From contig CAYVUV010000203.1 of the NCBI GenBank assembly GCA_964455095.1, positions 1 through 20,313 of the forward strand: 20,313 nucleotides of DNA, given 5' to 3'. The DNA comes from CAYVUV01 sp964455095 (GTDB taxonomy: Bacteria > Desulfobacterota > Binatia > HRBIN30 > CADEER01). The translations under genes and the position numbers were made by a program. How positions within the stretch are numbered: position 1 is the stretch's first letter; each line of letters opens with the position of its first letter. Below the pieces are notes generated by a model. The model was not told the origin of the DNA. It did not search any database and saw nothing but the letters and a program-made list of their open reading frames with translations. Positions 1-7,269 of the stretch are shown one piece after another.

Positions 1-696
1 CAGTTGCGGCCCGAGGTGCTCGCCGTGTATCCGCACGACACGCAGGCCTTCACGCAGGGTCTGGTCTGGCACGACGGGGTGCTCTACGAGAGCGCCGGGC
101 TCTACGGCGAGTCGTCGTTGCGGCGGGTGGAGATCGAAACCGGCCAGGTGCAGGCCGAGCTGGAGGTGGCGCCCGAGCTCTTCGCGGAAGGGTTGGCGCT
201 GGTCGGCGAGCAGCTGATCCAGCTCACCTGGCGGGAGAAGACCGCTTTCGTCTACCAGCGCTCCGATTTTGCGGTGGTGCAGGAACACGCGTACCTCGGT
301 GAGGGCTGGGGGCTGTGCTTCGACGGGCAACGGCTGGTCATGAGCGACGGCACCGACCAGCTGTACTTTCGCGACCCGCAGAGCTTTGCCCTGCGCCACC
401 GCGTGGCGGTGACACTGCGCGGCCGGCGACTGACACGTCTGAACGAGTTGGAGTGTGTCGGCAACAGCGTCTACGCCAATGTCTGGCTGACCGACGTCGC
501 CGTCGAGATCGACAAACGCAGTGGTCGAGTCCGGGCGGAAATCGACATGTCGCAGCTCTTGACCGCGGAGGAGCGGGCCGCCCTCGGTCCGGGCGGCGTG
601 CTGAACGGCATCGCCTACGATCCCACCACGGAGACGTTCCTCGTCACCGGCAAGCTATGGCCGAAGCTGTTCCGGGTTCAGTTCGTGCCGCAGTGA
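1..696 (+). CDS. Glutaminyl-peptide cyclotransferase, plant/bacterial type (5' end cut by the window)
   Basis: The predicted role is cyclisation of N-terminal glutamine to pyroglutamate on exported peptides or proteins. The visible 230 residues carry the beta-propeller signature blocks of the glutamine cyclotransferase family (PF05096): FTQGL near the start, ESAGLYGESSLRR, then LNELECVGNSVYANVW around residues 147-162, and VLNGIAYD followed by VTGKLWPKLFRV at the C-terminus. The family is typically about 250-270 residues with an export signal, so the signal peptide and perhaps the first strand should lie upstream. The frame is open to base 1. A TTG at 4 is the first possible start in view, but I treat the gene as truncated by the window edge. 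The next gene, 105 bases downstream, also encodes an exported protein. The family call is firm; the substrate is unknown. Confidence 0.9.
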   Translation, partial: QLRPEVLAVYPHDTQAFTQGLVWHDGVLYESAGLYGESSLRRVEIETGQVQAELEVAPELFAEGLALVGEQLIQLTWREKTAFVYQRSDFAVVQEHAYLGEGWGLCFDGQRLVMSDGTDQLYFRDPQSFALRHRVAVTLRGRRLTRLNELECVGNSVYANVWLTDVAVEIDKRSGRVRAEIDMSQLLTAEERAALGPGGVLNGIAYDPTTETFLVTGKLWPKLFRVQFVPQ

Positions 697-801
697 CCGG
701 CGCTCGGGGCACTCGGAGCTGCAGTTTCCTTTTTCGACGAACGCGCTTCGAAAAGTCGATTTATAGTTTAGCATGAGAGCTGGAGGAACGATCCAGCGGT
801 C

Positions 802-1239
802 ATGGCCAAGTCGGCGATCTCGACGTGCCTCGCAGTGCTGACCTGCATCTGTGTCGGCGCGGTGGCGCATGCTCAGAGTCTCGAGCGCGTCGTCGCGGGC
901 GGCGCGATCGAGTGGGAAGAGCCGGACGGCGAACGCGAGGGCGAGCGCGAGTTGTCGTACGACCGACTGATGCTCGCCGCGCCGCCGCTGCGTTGGGACA
1001 ACCGGCCCGACCGGCGCTGGTGGGCGACGATCGTGGTCGACGCCATCGTGGCGGCCGGCTTGCTGGCCTCGGACCGCGTGGCGCCGGCGACCGAGGCCAC
1101 GGAGTCGTTCCTGCGGCGTCTGGAGCTGAGCCTCGATGTCCCGTTCGTCATGGCTCGCCCCGACGATCGCTGGCGGCTGCGCTTGCGCCTCAAAGTGAAG
1201 CGCGCGCGGCCCACCGCGGGGGTGGTGTTGAGTTGGTGA
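802..1239 (+). CDS. Small exported protein of unknown function
   Basis: This is a 145-residue protein I do not recognise. Residues 1-24 form a clear Sec signal peptide: a basic start, a hydrophobic core rich in Leu, Cys, Val and Ala, and a predicted cleavage after AHA. The mature part begins with an acidic Glu/Arg-rich stretch. It has one hydrophobic segment (ATIVVDAIVAAGLLAS, about residues 75-90) and ends with alternating basic and hydrophobic residues finishing in VVLSW. The terminal aromatic residue and alternating pattern could be a beta-strand, but this is weak. A GGAGGA at 782-787 lies 14 bases before the ATG, a long spacing. TATAGT at 762-767 is a possible -10 box without a convincing -35. 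The gene is convergent with the response regulator gene, with a 25-base gap and no obvious terminator. The overlapping +2 frame is low-complexity Arg-rich and looks like a shadow. Confidence 0.6.
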   Translation: MAKSAISTCLAVLTCICVGAVAHAQSLERVVAGGAIEWEEPDGEREGERELSYDRLMLAAPPLRWDNRPDRRWWATIVVDAIVAAGLLASDRVAPATEATESFLRRLELSLDVPFVMARPDDRWRLRLRLKVKRARPTAGVVLSW

Positions 1240-1264
1240 GTCGGGGCGCGAGCGGGCGGGCGCG

Positions 1265-1684
1265 CTACAGCAGCGGCTCGAGCCTGCGCTTCTCTTCGGG
1301 CGAGAGATCGCCGATCAGGTAGTCGACGAAGTTCAGCAGCGTGCTCGGCTGTAGCGGTTTGGTGATGTAGCAGTCCGCGCCCTGCTGGTAGCCGCCGAGA
1401 ATGTCGTCGTCGCCCGATTGGGCGGTGAGGAGAATGACCGGCAGCTCCGCATGGCTCCAGCGCTTGCGGATCTCGCCGAGCGTCTCCAGGCCGCTGCGGC
1501 CAGGCATCATCACGTCGAGCACGACGAGGTTGATGTCCGTGCCGTCGCCAATGACCGCCAGCGCTTCGTCGCCGTCGCCAGCGGTCACGACGTTGTACCC
1601 GCGCTTGGCGACCAGCTTGGCTGCATAGGTCCGCAGCGCCTCCTCATCATCCACCACCAACACAGTCTTGTCGGCTGTCGGCAC
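1265..1684 (-). CDS. Single-domain response regulator (CheY-like receiver)
   Basis: This is a 139-residue stand-alone receiver domain that would accept a phosphoryl group from a histidine kinase or HPt domain and act by protein contact, since no DNA-binding or enzymatic output domain follows. Visible receiver residues are the acidic pair D12/D13 (VVDDEE), phospho-acceptor D57 (VVLDVMMPG), switch Thr T87 (ILLTAQ) and K109 (ITKPL). A short charged tail (LSPEEKRRLEPLL) ends the protein. I chose the GTG at 1684 because AAGGAGG sits six bases upstream. A longer open frame to 1948 adds low-complexity Ala/Arg-rich sequence with no receiver homology. The gene is divergent from the phosphorelay kinase at 2005-5676, which has an HPt domain, so that kinase is the likely partner (inference). 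Confidence 0.9.
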   Translation of the reverse strand: MPTADKTVLVVDDEEALRTYAAKLVAKRGYNVVTAGDGDEALAVIGDGTDINLVVLDVMMPGRSGLETLGEIRKRWSHAELPVILLTAQSGDDDILGGYQQGADCYITKPLQPSTLLNFVDYLIGDLSPEEKRRLEPLL

Positions 1685-1690
1685 TCGATG

Positions 1691-1697
1691 CCTCCTT
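1691..1697 (-). promoter_or_regulatory. Ribosome binding site that fixes the response regulator start
   Basis: Read on the minus strand this is AAGGAGG, a near-perfect Shine-Dalgarno sequence six bases before the GTG at 1684. It supports the short form of the regulator over the longer open frame. Confidence 0.75.
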
Positions 1698-1734
1698 CGG
1701 GAGCCGTTGCATCCGCAGCCAGCCCCATTTGGTG

Positions 1735-1759
1735 GGGCGTCAAATATTATGAGACGCCC
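1735..1759. promoter_or_regulatory. AT-cored inverted repeat, candidate operator/promoter for the divergent signalling genes
   Basis: GGGCGTC at 1735-1741 and GACGCCC at 1753-1759 are perfect 7-base inverted arms around an 11-base AT-rich core at 1742-1752. The core contains -10-like hexamers on both strands (TATTAT on plus, CATAAT on minus) inside otherwise very GC-rich DNA. Convincing -35 boxes are not visible. The site lies 50 bases upstream of the regulator GTG. An operator or promoter role is inference. Confidence 0.35.
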
Positions 1760-2004
1760 GGGTTGTCTATCGAGAATTTCGCCCGCCGCGAGATTTGTCG
1801 GCGCGGCTGCGGCTGCACCTGTACCGCCGACACCCAGGAATGTACCGCGTCGAACGAGAGCGGCTCTCGATCGGGCGCGGGCGCGCCAGGGACATTTTGC
1901 CGCGTTGCGCGCGGCGTTGGCATTCGTCGTGCTCGCGACGTACCGCACCGATGGCCGGCCAAGTCTCGCCCGACCGGGGCGCCGCGTCCGCTGTGCGCAA
2001 TGCG

Positions 2005-5000
2005 ATGAGTGCCCCTCTGCGCGGGCGGCGGTTGCGCATCGCCTGGAGCGTATGGGCGGCGGAGGTGCTCCTCGCGCTGGTCTTTCTCGTCGGGCTGGGG
2101 CCGGTCCGCATCCGGCAGCTGCGCGATCTCGCAGCGGACAACGCCCCCGGCCTGGCCGCGCTGGGTCTCTCGCCCAACTTCTTCCTGACCTACATGAGCG
2201 GGCTCGATCTGCTGCTCTTTCTCGTCTTCGCCGGCGTCGGCATTCTGATCTTCCTGCGCAAGCCGGACAATTGGCTGACGATCATCGTCTCGTTCGGGAT
2301 CATCGCGCAGGGCGCGGCGATGACGCGTCCCGAGGACACCTTCGCCGCCGCGCCGCCGGAGTGGCGGTGGTTCGCGCTGGCATTGACATGCGTGGTGAAC
2401 ATCACGTCGATCACGTGCCTGGTGCTGCTGCCCGACGGGCGCTTCGTGCCGCGGTACACCAAGCCGCTGACGGCTTTCTGGGCCGTCTGCATCGTCGCGC
2501 GCTACGTCTTCATGCCGCAGTTCGCGCGCCCCGATGGCCGGCCGCTTGCCGGGGCTACCGACCCCGGACCGTGGATGGCGCTCTTGATCCTGATTCTCGC
2601 CATCGGCGGCTTCATCACCGCCGGCATCGCGCAGGTGCAGCGCTACCGCAGCCTGACGGATTCGACCCAACGCCAACAGATCAAGTGGTACGTCTTCGGC
2701 GTCGCGGTGGCGGTCGGCGGCATCATCCTCTTCCAGCTGCCGGCGATCTTCATTCCGTCCGTGCGCTCGCCCGGTGTGCCGCGCGTGCTCTTCGCGCTGT
2801 TCGGACAGCCGGCGTTCTATCTCTCGACGATGATGGTGCCCATCACGCTGGCCTTCGCGCTGCTGCGCTTCCGGCTGTGGGAAGTCGACACCGTCATCAA
2901 CCGCTCGTTGGTCTACGGCACGCTGACCGCCGCCCTCGTCGCCGTGTACTTCGTCAGCGTCGCGGTCTTGCAGTGGATGCTGCAGGCGCTGACGGGGCAG
3001 GAGTCGGGTCTCGCGGTCGTCGGGTCGACGCTGGCGATCGCGCTGCTGTTCCAGCCCTTGCGCCAGCGCGTGCAGACCAGCATCGACCGGCGCTTCTACC
3101 GCCGGGCCGTGAACTTCCGCGACGCCTTCACGGCGTTCGCCCGCGACGTACGCACGATCATCGAGCTGCCGCAGTTGACGCGTGTGTTAGTGGATCGATC
3201 CTCCGACCTGCTGGACATCGCCCACGCCGGTGTGTTCCTGCGCCCCGCCGGCAGCGCCGCTCAGCCACTCGAACCCATGCGGCTGGTGCACAGCCGGAAC
3301 TGGCCAGAGGGCGAAGCCGACCAGCTCCCAACTGATCCCGGCGATCGCTCGTGGCCGGCGCAGCTGCGCTTGCTGGAGGCGGGCCGGGTGGCGCGACAGG
3401 ACAGCGATCCCCACTTGCCGCTGCTGGTGCCGCTGTTGGCGCCGCGCGGCCAGGATGGCTCGGTGCGCTCCTCGCTGCTGGGCGTGCTGGCCGTCGGGCC
3501 GCAGCGTTCCGGGCGCGGTTACACGCGCGAGGACGCCGCGACCCTGGCCGGCCTCGCCGATCAGGCCGGCACGGCGATCTACGTCGCACAGCTGTTCGCG
3601 GAGAAGCAGGCCGCCGCCCGACACAAGGAGGAAGCCGAGGCGGCGAGCGCGGCGAAGAGCGCGTTCCTGGCCAGCATGAGCCACGAGATACGCACCCCGA
3701 TGAACGCCGTGATCGGCATGGCGAGCCTGCTGCTGAATACGCCGCCGCTGACGGCGGAGCAGCGCGAGTTCGCCGACACGATTCGGCGCAGTGGCGATGC
3801 GCTGCTGGTGATCATCAACGACATCCTCGACTTCTCCAAGATCGAAGCCGGCCGACTCGACCTCGAGGTCCAACCGTTCGATCTCACCGAGTGCGTCGAG
3901 GCGGCCATGGAGCTGGTGAAGGGCCGGGCCGCCGAGAAACAGGTCGAGCTGGTGTATGTGATCGACGAAGGCGTGCCGCGCACACCGACCGGCGACGAGA
4001 CCCGCTTGCGCCAGATCCTGGTCAACCTGTTGACCAATGCGGTGAAGTTCACTGCCGCCGGCGAGGTCAGCTTGACGATCACCGCCAGCCCCGCTGCCCG
4101 TCCCGGCCACTCGGTACTGCAGTTCGCGGTCAAGGACACGGGCATCGGCATCCCGCCGGATCGACAACACCACTTGTTCCAGTCGTTCAGCCAGATCGAC
4201 GCGTCGACGACCCGGCGCTACGGCGGCACTGGTCTCGGGCTGGCGATCTGCAAACGCCTGGCGGAAATGATGGAGGGGCGCATCTGGGTGTCGAGCAGCG
4301 GCGTGCCCGGAGAGGGGGCGACGTTCTCGTTCACCATCATCGCGCCGGCGTCGCACGAACCGCTGCCGCAGCACGCGCGCACCAACACCGCGCATCTGGA
4401 AGGGAAGCGGGTGCTGATCGTCGACGACAACGCGACCAACCGGCGCATGCTGGTGCTGCAGACGCGGGCCTGGGGCATGGTGCCGGTCGAAGCGGCATCC
4501 GGCGCGGAGGCGCTCGAATGCTTCGACCGGGAGGCCTCCTTCGACGTCGCCTTGCTGGACTATTTGATGGCGGAGATGGACGGCGTTGAGCTGGCCGCGG
4601 AGCTCTGCCGGCGGCAGCCATCCTTGCCACTGATCATGATCAGCTCGGTGGGCAGACCCGATGTGCCGGGGCCGCTCGCGACGTCCTTCGCGGCGTTCCT
4701 CAGCAAGCCGGTGAAGCAGTCGCAGCTCTACAACGCGCTCGTGGGGCTGTGGGCCCAGCACGAAGCGCTGCCGTTTGGGCCGGCCATGGAGTCCGAGTTC
4801 GACGAGACGTTGGGACAGCGGCTGCCGCTGCGCATCCTGCTCGCCGAGGACAATACGACCAACCAGCAACTGGCACAGCGGTTCCTGCGCCGCATGGGGT
4901 ATGAGTCCGACATCGCCGCCAACGGGCTCGAGGCGCTCGCCGCCGTCCGCCGTCAGGCGTACGACGTCGTGCTGATGGACGTGCAGATGCCCGAGATGGA

Positions 5001-5676
5001 CGGGCTCGAAGCGACACGGCACATTCGCGAAGAGCACGGGACGAACGGTCCGCACATCATCGCCATGACCGCCAACGCCATGCAGGGGGATCGCGAGCGC
5101 TGTCTGATGGCGGGGACCGACGACTACGTCACCAAGCCGATTCGCATCGGCGAGCTGCAGGCGGCGCTGGCCACGGCGGGCCGACGTGTGCACGCGCGCG
5201 ATGGACACCCCGCTCCGCTGTCTTCCCCTCGCCCGGCTGCTCCGCCACCGCTGCGCGCGGCCATCGGTGCGGCGGTCGAGGGCGAACCGATTGTCGACCC
5301 GACGGCCTTCGACGAGGCGCGCCTGTTCCTCAAGGAAGAGGCGGCGGAGGTGATCGGCGAGCTGGTCGACTCGTTTCGCCGCCGCACACCGGAGACCTTG
5401 CAAGTTCTCCGACAGGCAACGGGAACCGGCGATCGCGCGCAGCTGAAGCTGACGGCGCATACGCTGAAGGGCCTCAGCGGCACCGTGGGCGCGCGCCGCG
5501 TTCAGGTCTTGAGCGCATGGCTCGAGCGCCATGCCCCGGACGGAGCGCTGAGCGACGTTCCGCCCGTGCTCGATCAGCTGGAAGAGGAGCTCGCGCGGGC
5601 CGACGTGCTATTGGCTGACGCATGCGCCCCGGCGGAACCCTCCGTGCCCGCGCGCCTGCTCAGCGCGTCGCGCTGA
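2005..5676 (+). CDS. Hybrid sensor histidine kinase, multi-TM sensor/GAF-like/HisKA/HATPase/REC/REC/HPt
   Basis: This is a membrane kinase of about 1223 residues containing a whole phosphorelay. Residues 1-350 hold about nine or ten hydrophobic segments ending in the block LWEVDTVINRSLVYG, then a FIDRRFYRR-like linker (SIDRRFYRR). This arrangement is known from many multi-TM sensor kinases. A GAF-like region covers about 370-540 and a short helical linker follows. HisKA has SHEIRTPMN with phospho-His H560. The ATPase has the N box (NLLTNAVKF), DTGIGIP, and GGTGLGLAI. REC1 has phospho-acceptor D852 (LLDYLM), REC2 has D992 (LMDVQMP) and TKP. The C-terminal HPt has AHTLKG with H1152. The start is uncertain because no Shine-Dalgarno sequence is visible; ATG 1951 is an alternative. 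The glycosyltransferase gene overlaps the 3' end. A divergent single-domain regulator upstream is a natural HPt target. The ligand is unknown. Confidence 0.93.
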   Translation: MSAPLRGRRLRIAWSVWAAEVLLALVFLVGLGPVRIRQLRDLAADNAPGLAALGLSPNFFLTYMSGLDLLLFLVFAGVGILIFLRKPDNWLTIIVSFGIIAQGAAMTRPEDTFAAAPPEWRWFALALTCVVNITSITCLVLLPDGRFVPRYTKPLTAFWAVCIVARYVFMPQFARPDGRPLAGATDPGPWMALLILILAIGGFITAGIAQVQRYRSLTDSTQRQQIKWYVFGVAVAVGGIILFQLPAIFIPSVRSPGVPRVLFALFGQPAFYLSTMMVPITLAFALLRFRLWEVDTVINRSLVYGTLTAALVAVYFVSVAVLQWMLQALTGQESGLAVVGSTLAIALLFQPLRQRVQTSIDRRFYRRAVNFRDAFTAFARDVRTIIELPQLTRVLVDRSSDLLDIAHAGVFLRPAGSAAQPLEPMRLVHSRNWPEGEADQLPTDPGDRSWPAQLRLLEAGRVARQDSDPHLPLLVPLLAPRGQDGSVRSSLLGVLAVGPQRSGRGYTREDAATLAGLADQAGTAIYVAQLFAEKQAAARHKEEAEAASAAKSAFLASMSHEIRTPMNAVIGMASLLLNTPPLTAEQREFADTIRRSGDALLVIINDILDFSKIEAGRLDLEVQPFDLTECVEAAMELVKGRAAEKQVELVYVIDEGVPRTPTGDETRLRQILVNLLTNAVKFTAAGEVSLTITASPAARPGHSVLQFAVKDTGIGIPPDRQHHLFQSFSQIDASTTRRYGGTGLGLAICKRLAEMMEGRIWVSSSGVPGEGATFSFTIIAPASHEPLPQHARTNTAHLEGKRVLIVDDNATNRRMLVLQTRAWGMVPVEAASGAEALECFDREASFDVALLDYLMAEMDGVELAAELCRRQPSLPLIMISSVGRPDVPGPLATSFAAFLSKPVKQSQLYNALVGLWAQHEALPFGPAMESEFDETLGQRLPLRILLAEDNTTNQQLAQRFLRRMGYESDIAANGLEALAAVRRQAYDVVLMDVQMPEMDGLEATRHIREEHGTNGPHIIAMTANAMQGDRERCLMAGTDDYVTKPIRIGELQAALATAGRRVHARDGHPAPLSSPRPAAPPPLRAAIGAAVEGEPIVDPTAFDEARLFLKEEAAEVIGELVDSFRRRTPETLQVLRQATGTGDRAQLKLTAHTLKGLSGTVGARRVQVLSAWLERHAPDGALSDVPPVLDQLEEELARADVLLADACAPAEPSVPARLLSASR

Positions 5677-7094
5677 CCGCCGGCCCGCTTCCAGCCCTCG
5701 CCGCGGCGGCGCTCTATGCCGCGCTCATGGCGGCCTGGTATCCGTACCGCGACGTCTTCGCGTTCGACCCCGACGAGGGGATCAATGCCATCAAGGCGCT
5801 GCTGCTCGATCACGGCTACGCGCTCTACACCGACATTTGGGAAGACCAGCCGCCGCTGGGCAATCATGTGCTGCAGCGGTGGTTCGCGGCGTTCGGTGCG
5901 ACCGTCGACAGCGGCCGCATCCTGATGCTGCTCTTCGCCGCCGCGGCCATCTTCGCGCTGTACGACATCCTGCGCCGCGAATCCGGCCACACCGCTGCAG
6001 TGGTGGCCTGCCTGCTCCTCGCCAGCAGCGCCTACTTTGCCCGCCTCAGCCTTTCGCTCATGTTCGGCTTGCCCGCGGTGGCGGTGGCCCTGCTCGCGTT
6101 GTGGGCGTTGTGTCGCTGGCGGCACGACGGCGGTGCGGTGTGGATCGCCACGGCCGGCGCACTCATGGGGGCTGCCCTCGGGTTGAAGCTGTTCACCGGA
6201 ATGCTGGTACCGGTCTTCGCCGTATGGCTCGTGCTGGTGACCCCGCGCGCACCCGACGGCGGCAGCCGCTGGGGCGTGGTCGCGTCGTGGCTTGGTTGCA
6301 CCGCCGCGGCGACGGCGCTGTGGTTGGTGGTGCTGGTCGGTCCGGCGCATTTCGCCATGCTCATCGGCAGTCACGTCGCCGCGCGGAGCGCGCCGCTGAT
6401 GGCGCGTTACGGCCCGCTCGGGTTGCTGATCACGGGCTGGGCGGAGTGGCCGCTGACGGTCCTCGGGGTGGGCGCGTGCGCGCTGCTGCTGTGGTGGCGG
6501 CGCTGGTCGGTGGCGGTGTTTCCTCTGTGGAGTGCGGTGGCGCTCGGCTGCCTGCTGTTGCAGCGTCCGTATTGGTACCACTACCAGCTGTTGCTGTCGG
6601 TCCCGTACAGCGCTGCCGCCGGGTTGGCTGTCGCCGAGCTGCTCGGTCGCCAGGCCGTCGCGTTGCCCGGCGGCGCGCTGCGCCCGCTGCGTTGGGCCGC
6701 CGTGGTGCTCATTGCGGTACAGGTCGTCTGGACGGTGACCAGCAGCCACCGACTGCCACAAGTGGCGCCGATCGATGGGCCACGGTCCCGCTTGATGGAG
6801 GTTCTGCGCGAGCGCGGGACGGGCGAGCGCCGCATGATGACCAGCGATCCAATGTACGCCTTTCGCGCCGGTTACGAGGTGCCCCCGGCGCTGGCGAACC
6901 TCTGTCTGAAGCGCATTGCCGGCGACGAGAGGCTTGCCGACGAGGTGCGCCGCGCGTTCGCGCAGCAGCCGCCGGCGTTGGTGCTGATCACGGCCGGTAC
7001 GTCGTCCACCCTCACCGAATGGACCCACCAGGCGATGGGCAATCGTTACCGGCTACTCAGCGCCGAGGACGGCACCGAGCTGTACGCGCGGTGA
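5622..7094 (+). CDS. Membrane glycosyltransferase, family 39 (PMT/ArnT-like)
   Basis: This 490-residue polytopic protein is predicted to use a polyprenyl-phosphate sugar on the periplasmic face of the inner membrane. The first TM helix (about 22-40) is followed by FDPDEG, with D49, D51 and E52 in the position of the catalytic acidic pair in GT39/GT83 enzymes. DQPPLGNHVL at 75-84 matches the conserved loop seen as KPPL or QPPL in ArnT-like enzymes. Around eight further hydrophobic segments follow, with YWYHYQLLL at about 310-318, and a soluble C-terminal portion of about 110 residues. The ATG lies inside the preceding kinase gene, giving a 55-base overlap. No good later start precedes TM1, so the two genes are probably translationally linked. 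The acceptor could be lipid, protein or polysaccharide; the sequence does not tell. Confidence 0.85.
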   Translation: MRPGGTLRARAPAQRVALTAGPLPALAAAALYAALMAAWYPYRDVFAFDPDEGINAIKALLLDHGYALYTDIWEDQPPLGNHVLQRWFAAFGATVDSGRILMLLFAAAAIFALYDILRRESGHTAAVVACLLLASSAYFARLSLSLMFGLPAVAVALLALWALCRWRHDGGAVWIATAGALMGAALGLKLFTGMLVPVFAVWLVLVTPRAPDGGSRWGVVASWLGCTAAATALWLVVLVGPAHFAMLIGSHVAARSAPLMARYGPLGLLITGWAEWPLTVLGVGACALLLWWRRWSVAVFPLWSAVALGCLLLQRPYWYHYQLLLSVPYSAAAGLAVAELLGRQAVALPGGALRPLRWAAVVLIAVQVVWTVTSSHRLPQVAPIDGPRSRLMEVLRERGTGERRMMTSDPMYAFRAGYEVPPALANLCLKRIAGDERLADEVRRAFAQQPPALVLITAGTSSTLTEWTHQAMGNRYRLLSAEDGTELYAR

Positions 7095-7269
7095 GCCCTG
7101 ATCACTCGTTCGAGAACGGTCGTTCTTCCCCGAAGCGTTACTATTCCCATGGCCGTCGGGCGGGCCCCTGCGGGAGCAACTGGAAATCTCTCACAAGAGA
7201 CCGGGTCCTGGAGACCAAGCACCCGGCCGGCTGACTGGCATAGCCTGTGCTCGATGGAGCCGAGAGGAT
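7095..7269 (+). promoter_or_regulatory. Structured leader/promoter region of the TonB receptor operon
   Basis: This 175-base gap contains consecutive predicted hairpins: TCTCT-CACA-AGAGA at 7187-7200, CCGGGT...ACCCGG at 7201-7226 with a 14-base loop, and GCCGG-CTGA-CTGGC at 7226-7239 with one G-T pair. Inside the second hairpin an alternative GGTC/GACC pairing is possible. Upstream, CGTTC-GA-GAACG-GT-CGTTC (7107-7125) can pair in two ways. AGAGG at 7263-7267 is a closely spaced ribosome site for the ATG at 7270. I could not match the region to a riboswitch class I know well; only a short stretch (TGGAGACC) recalls the B12 box. The regulatory role is inferred from position and structure. Confidence 0.4.
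7236..7251 (+). promoter_or_regulatory. Possible sigma-54 (-24/-12) promoter match
   Basis: TGGCATAGCCTGTGCT keeps the GG and GC dinucleotides at the invariant RpoN spacing and matches TGGCA at -24 and TGCT at -12, with mismatches in the intervening CG and in the first T of the -12 box. Initiation would fall near 7262, leaving only about eight bases before the ATG at 7270. That is a serious reservation, and no sigma-54 activator gene is in the window. Confidence 0.25.

Larger units (their letters stand above)
1685..2004. other. Divergent intergenic region between response regulator and phosphorelay kinase
   Basis: This 320-base stretch separates two divergent signalling genes. It holds the regulator's Shine-Dalgarno site and an AT-rich palindrome at 1735-1759. 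The kinase frame stays open upstream to 1795, but the conceptual protein there is Arg-rich and low in hydrophobic order, unlike the rest of the kinase. I therefore regard it as noncoding. Another in-frame ATG at 1951 is possible. Neither it nor 2005 has a good Shine-Dalgarno sequence, so the kinase start is uncertain by at least 18 codons. Confidence 0.5.

Noticed and set aside
1685..1948. Longer form of the response regulator starting at 1948
   Set aside because: The extra residues are low-complexity and precede the receiver fold; a strong Shine-Dalgarno sequence selects the GTG at 1684.
1795..2004. N-terminal extension of the phosphorelay kinase to 1795
   Set aside because: The frame is open, but the conceptual residues are Arg-rich with no membrane or domain character, and the region fits a divergent intergenic sequence.
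3187..5532. A 781-codon open frame on the minus strand inside the kinase gene
   Set aside because: It is antisense to clearly conserved kinase, receiver and HPt motifs and is rich in Arg, His and Gln, the usual shadow of a high-GC gene.
7165..7226. Cobalamin riboswitch upstream of the TonB receptor
   Set aside because: GCAACTG and TGGAGACC recall parts of the cobalamin riboswitch, but the spacing is far too short, the GCCACTG and GGGAA elements are missing, and the B12 box does not align without gaps.
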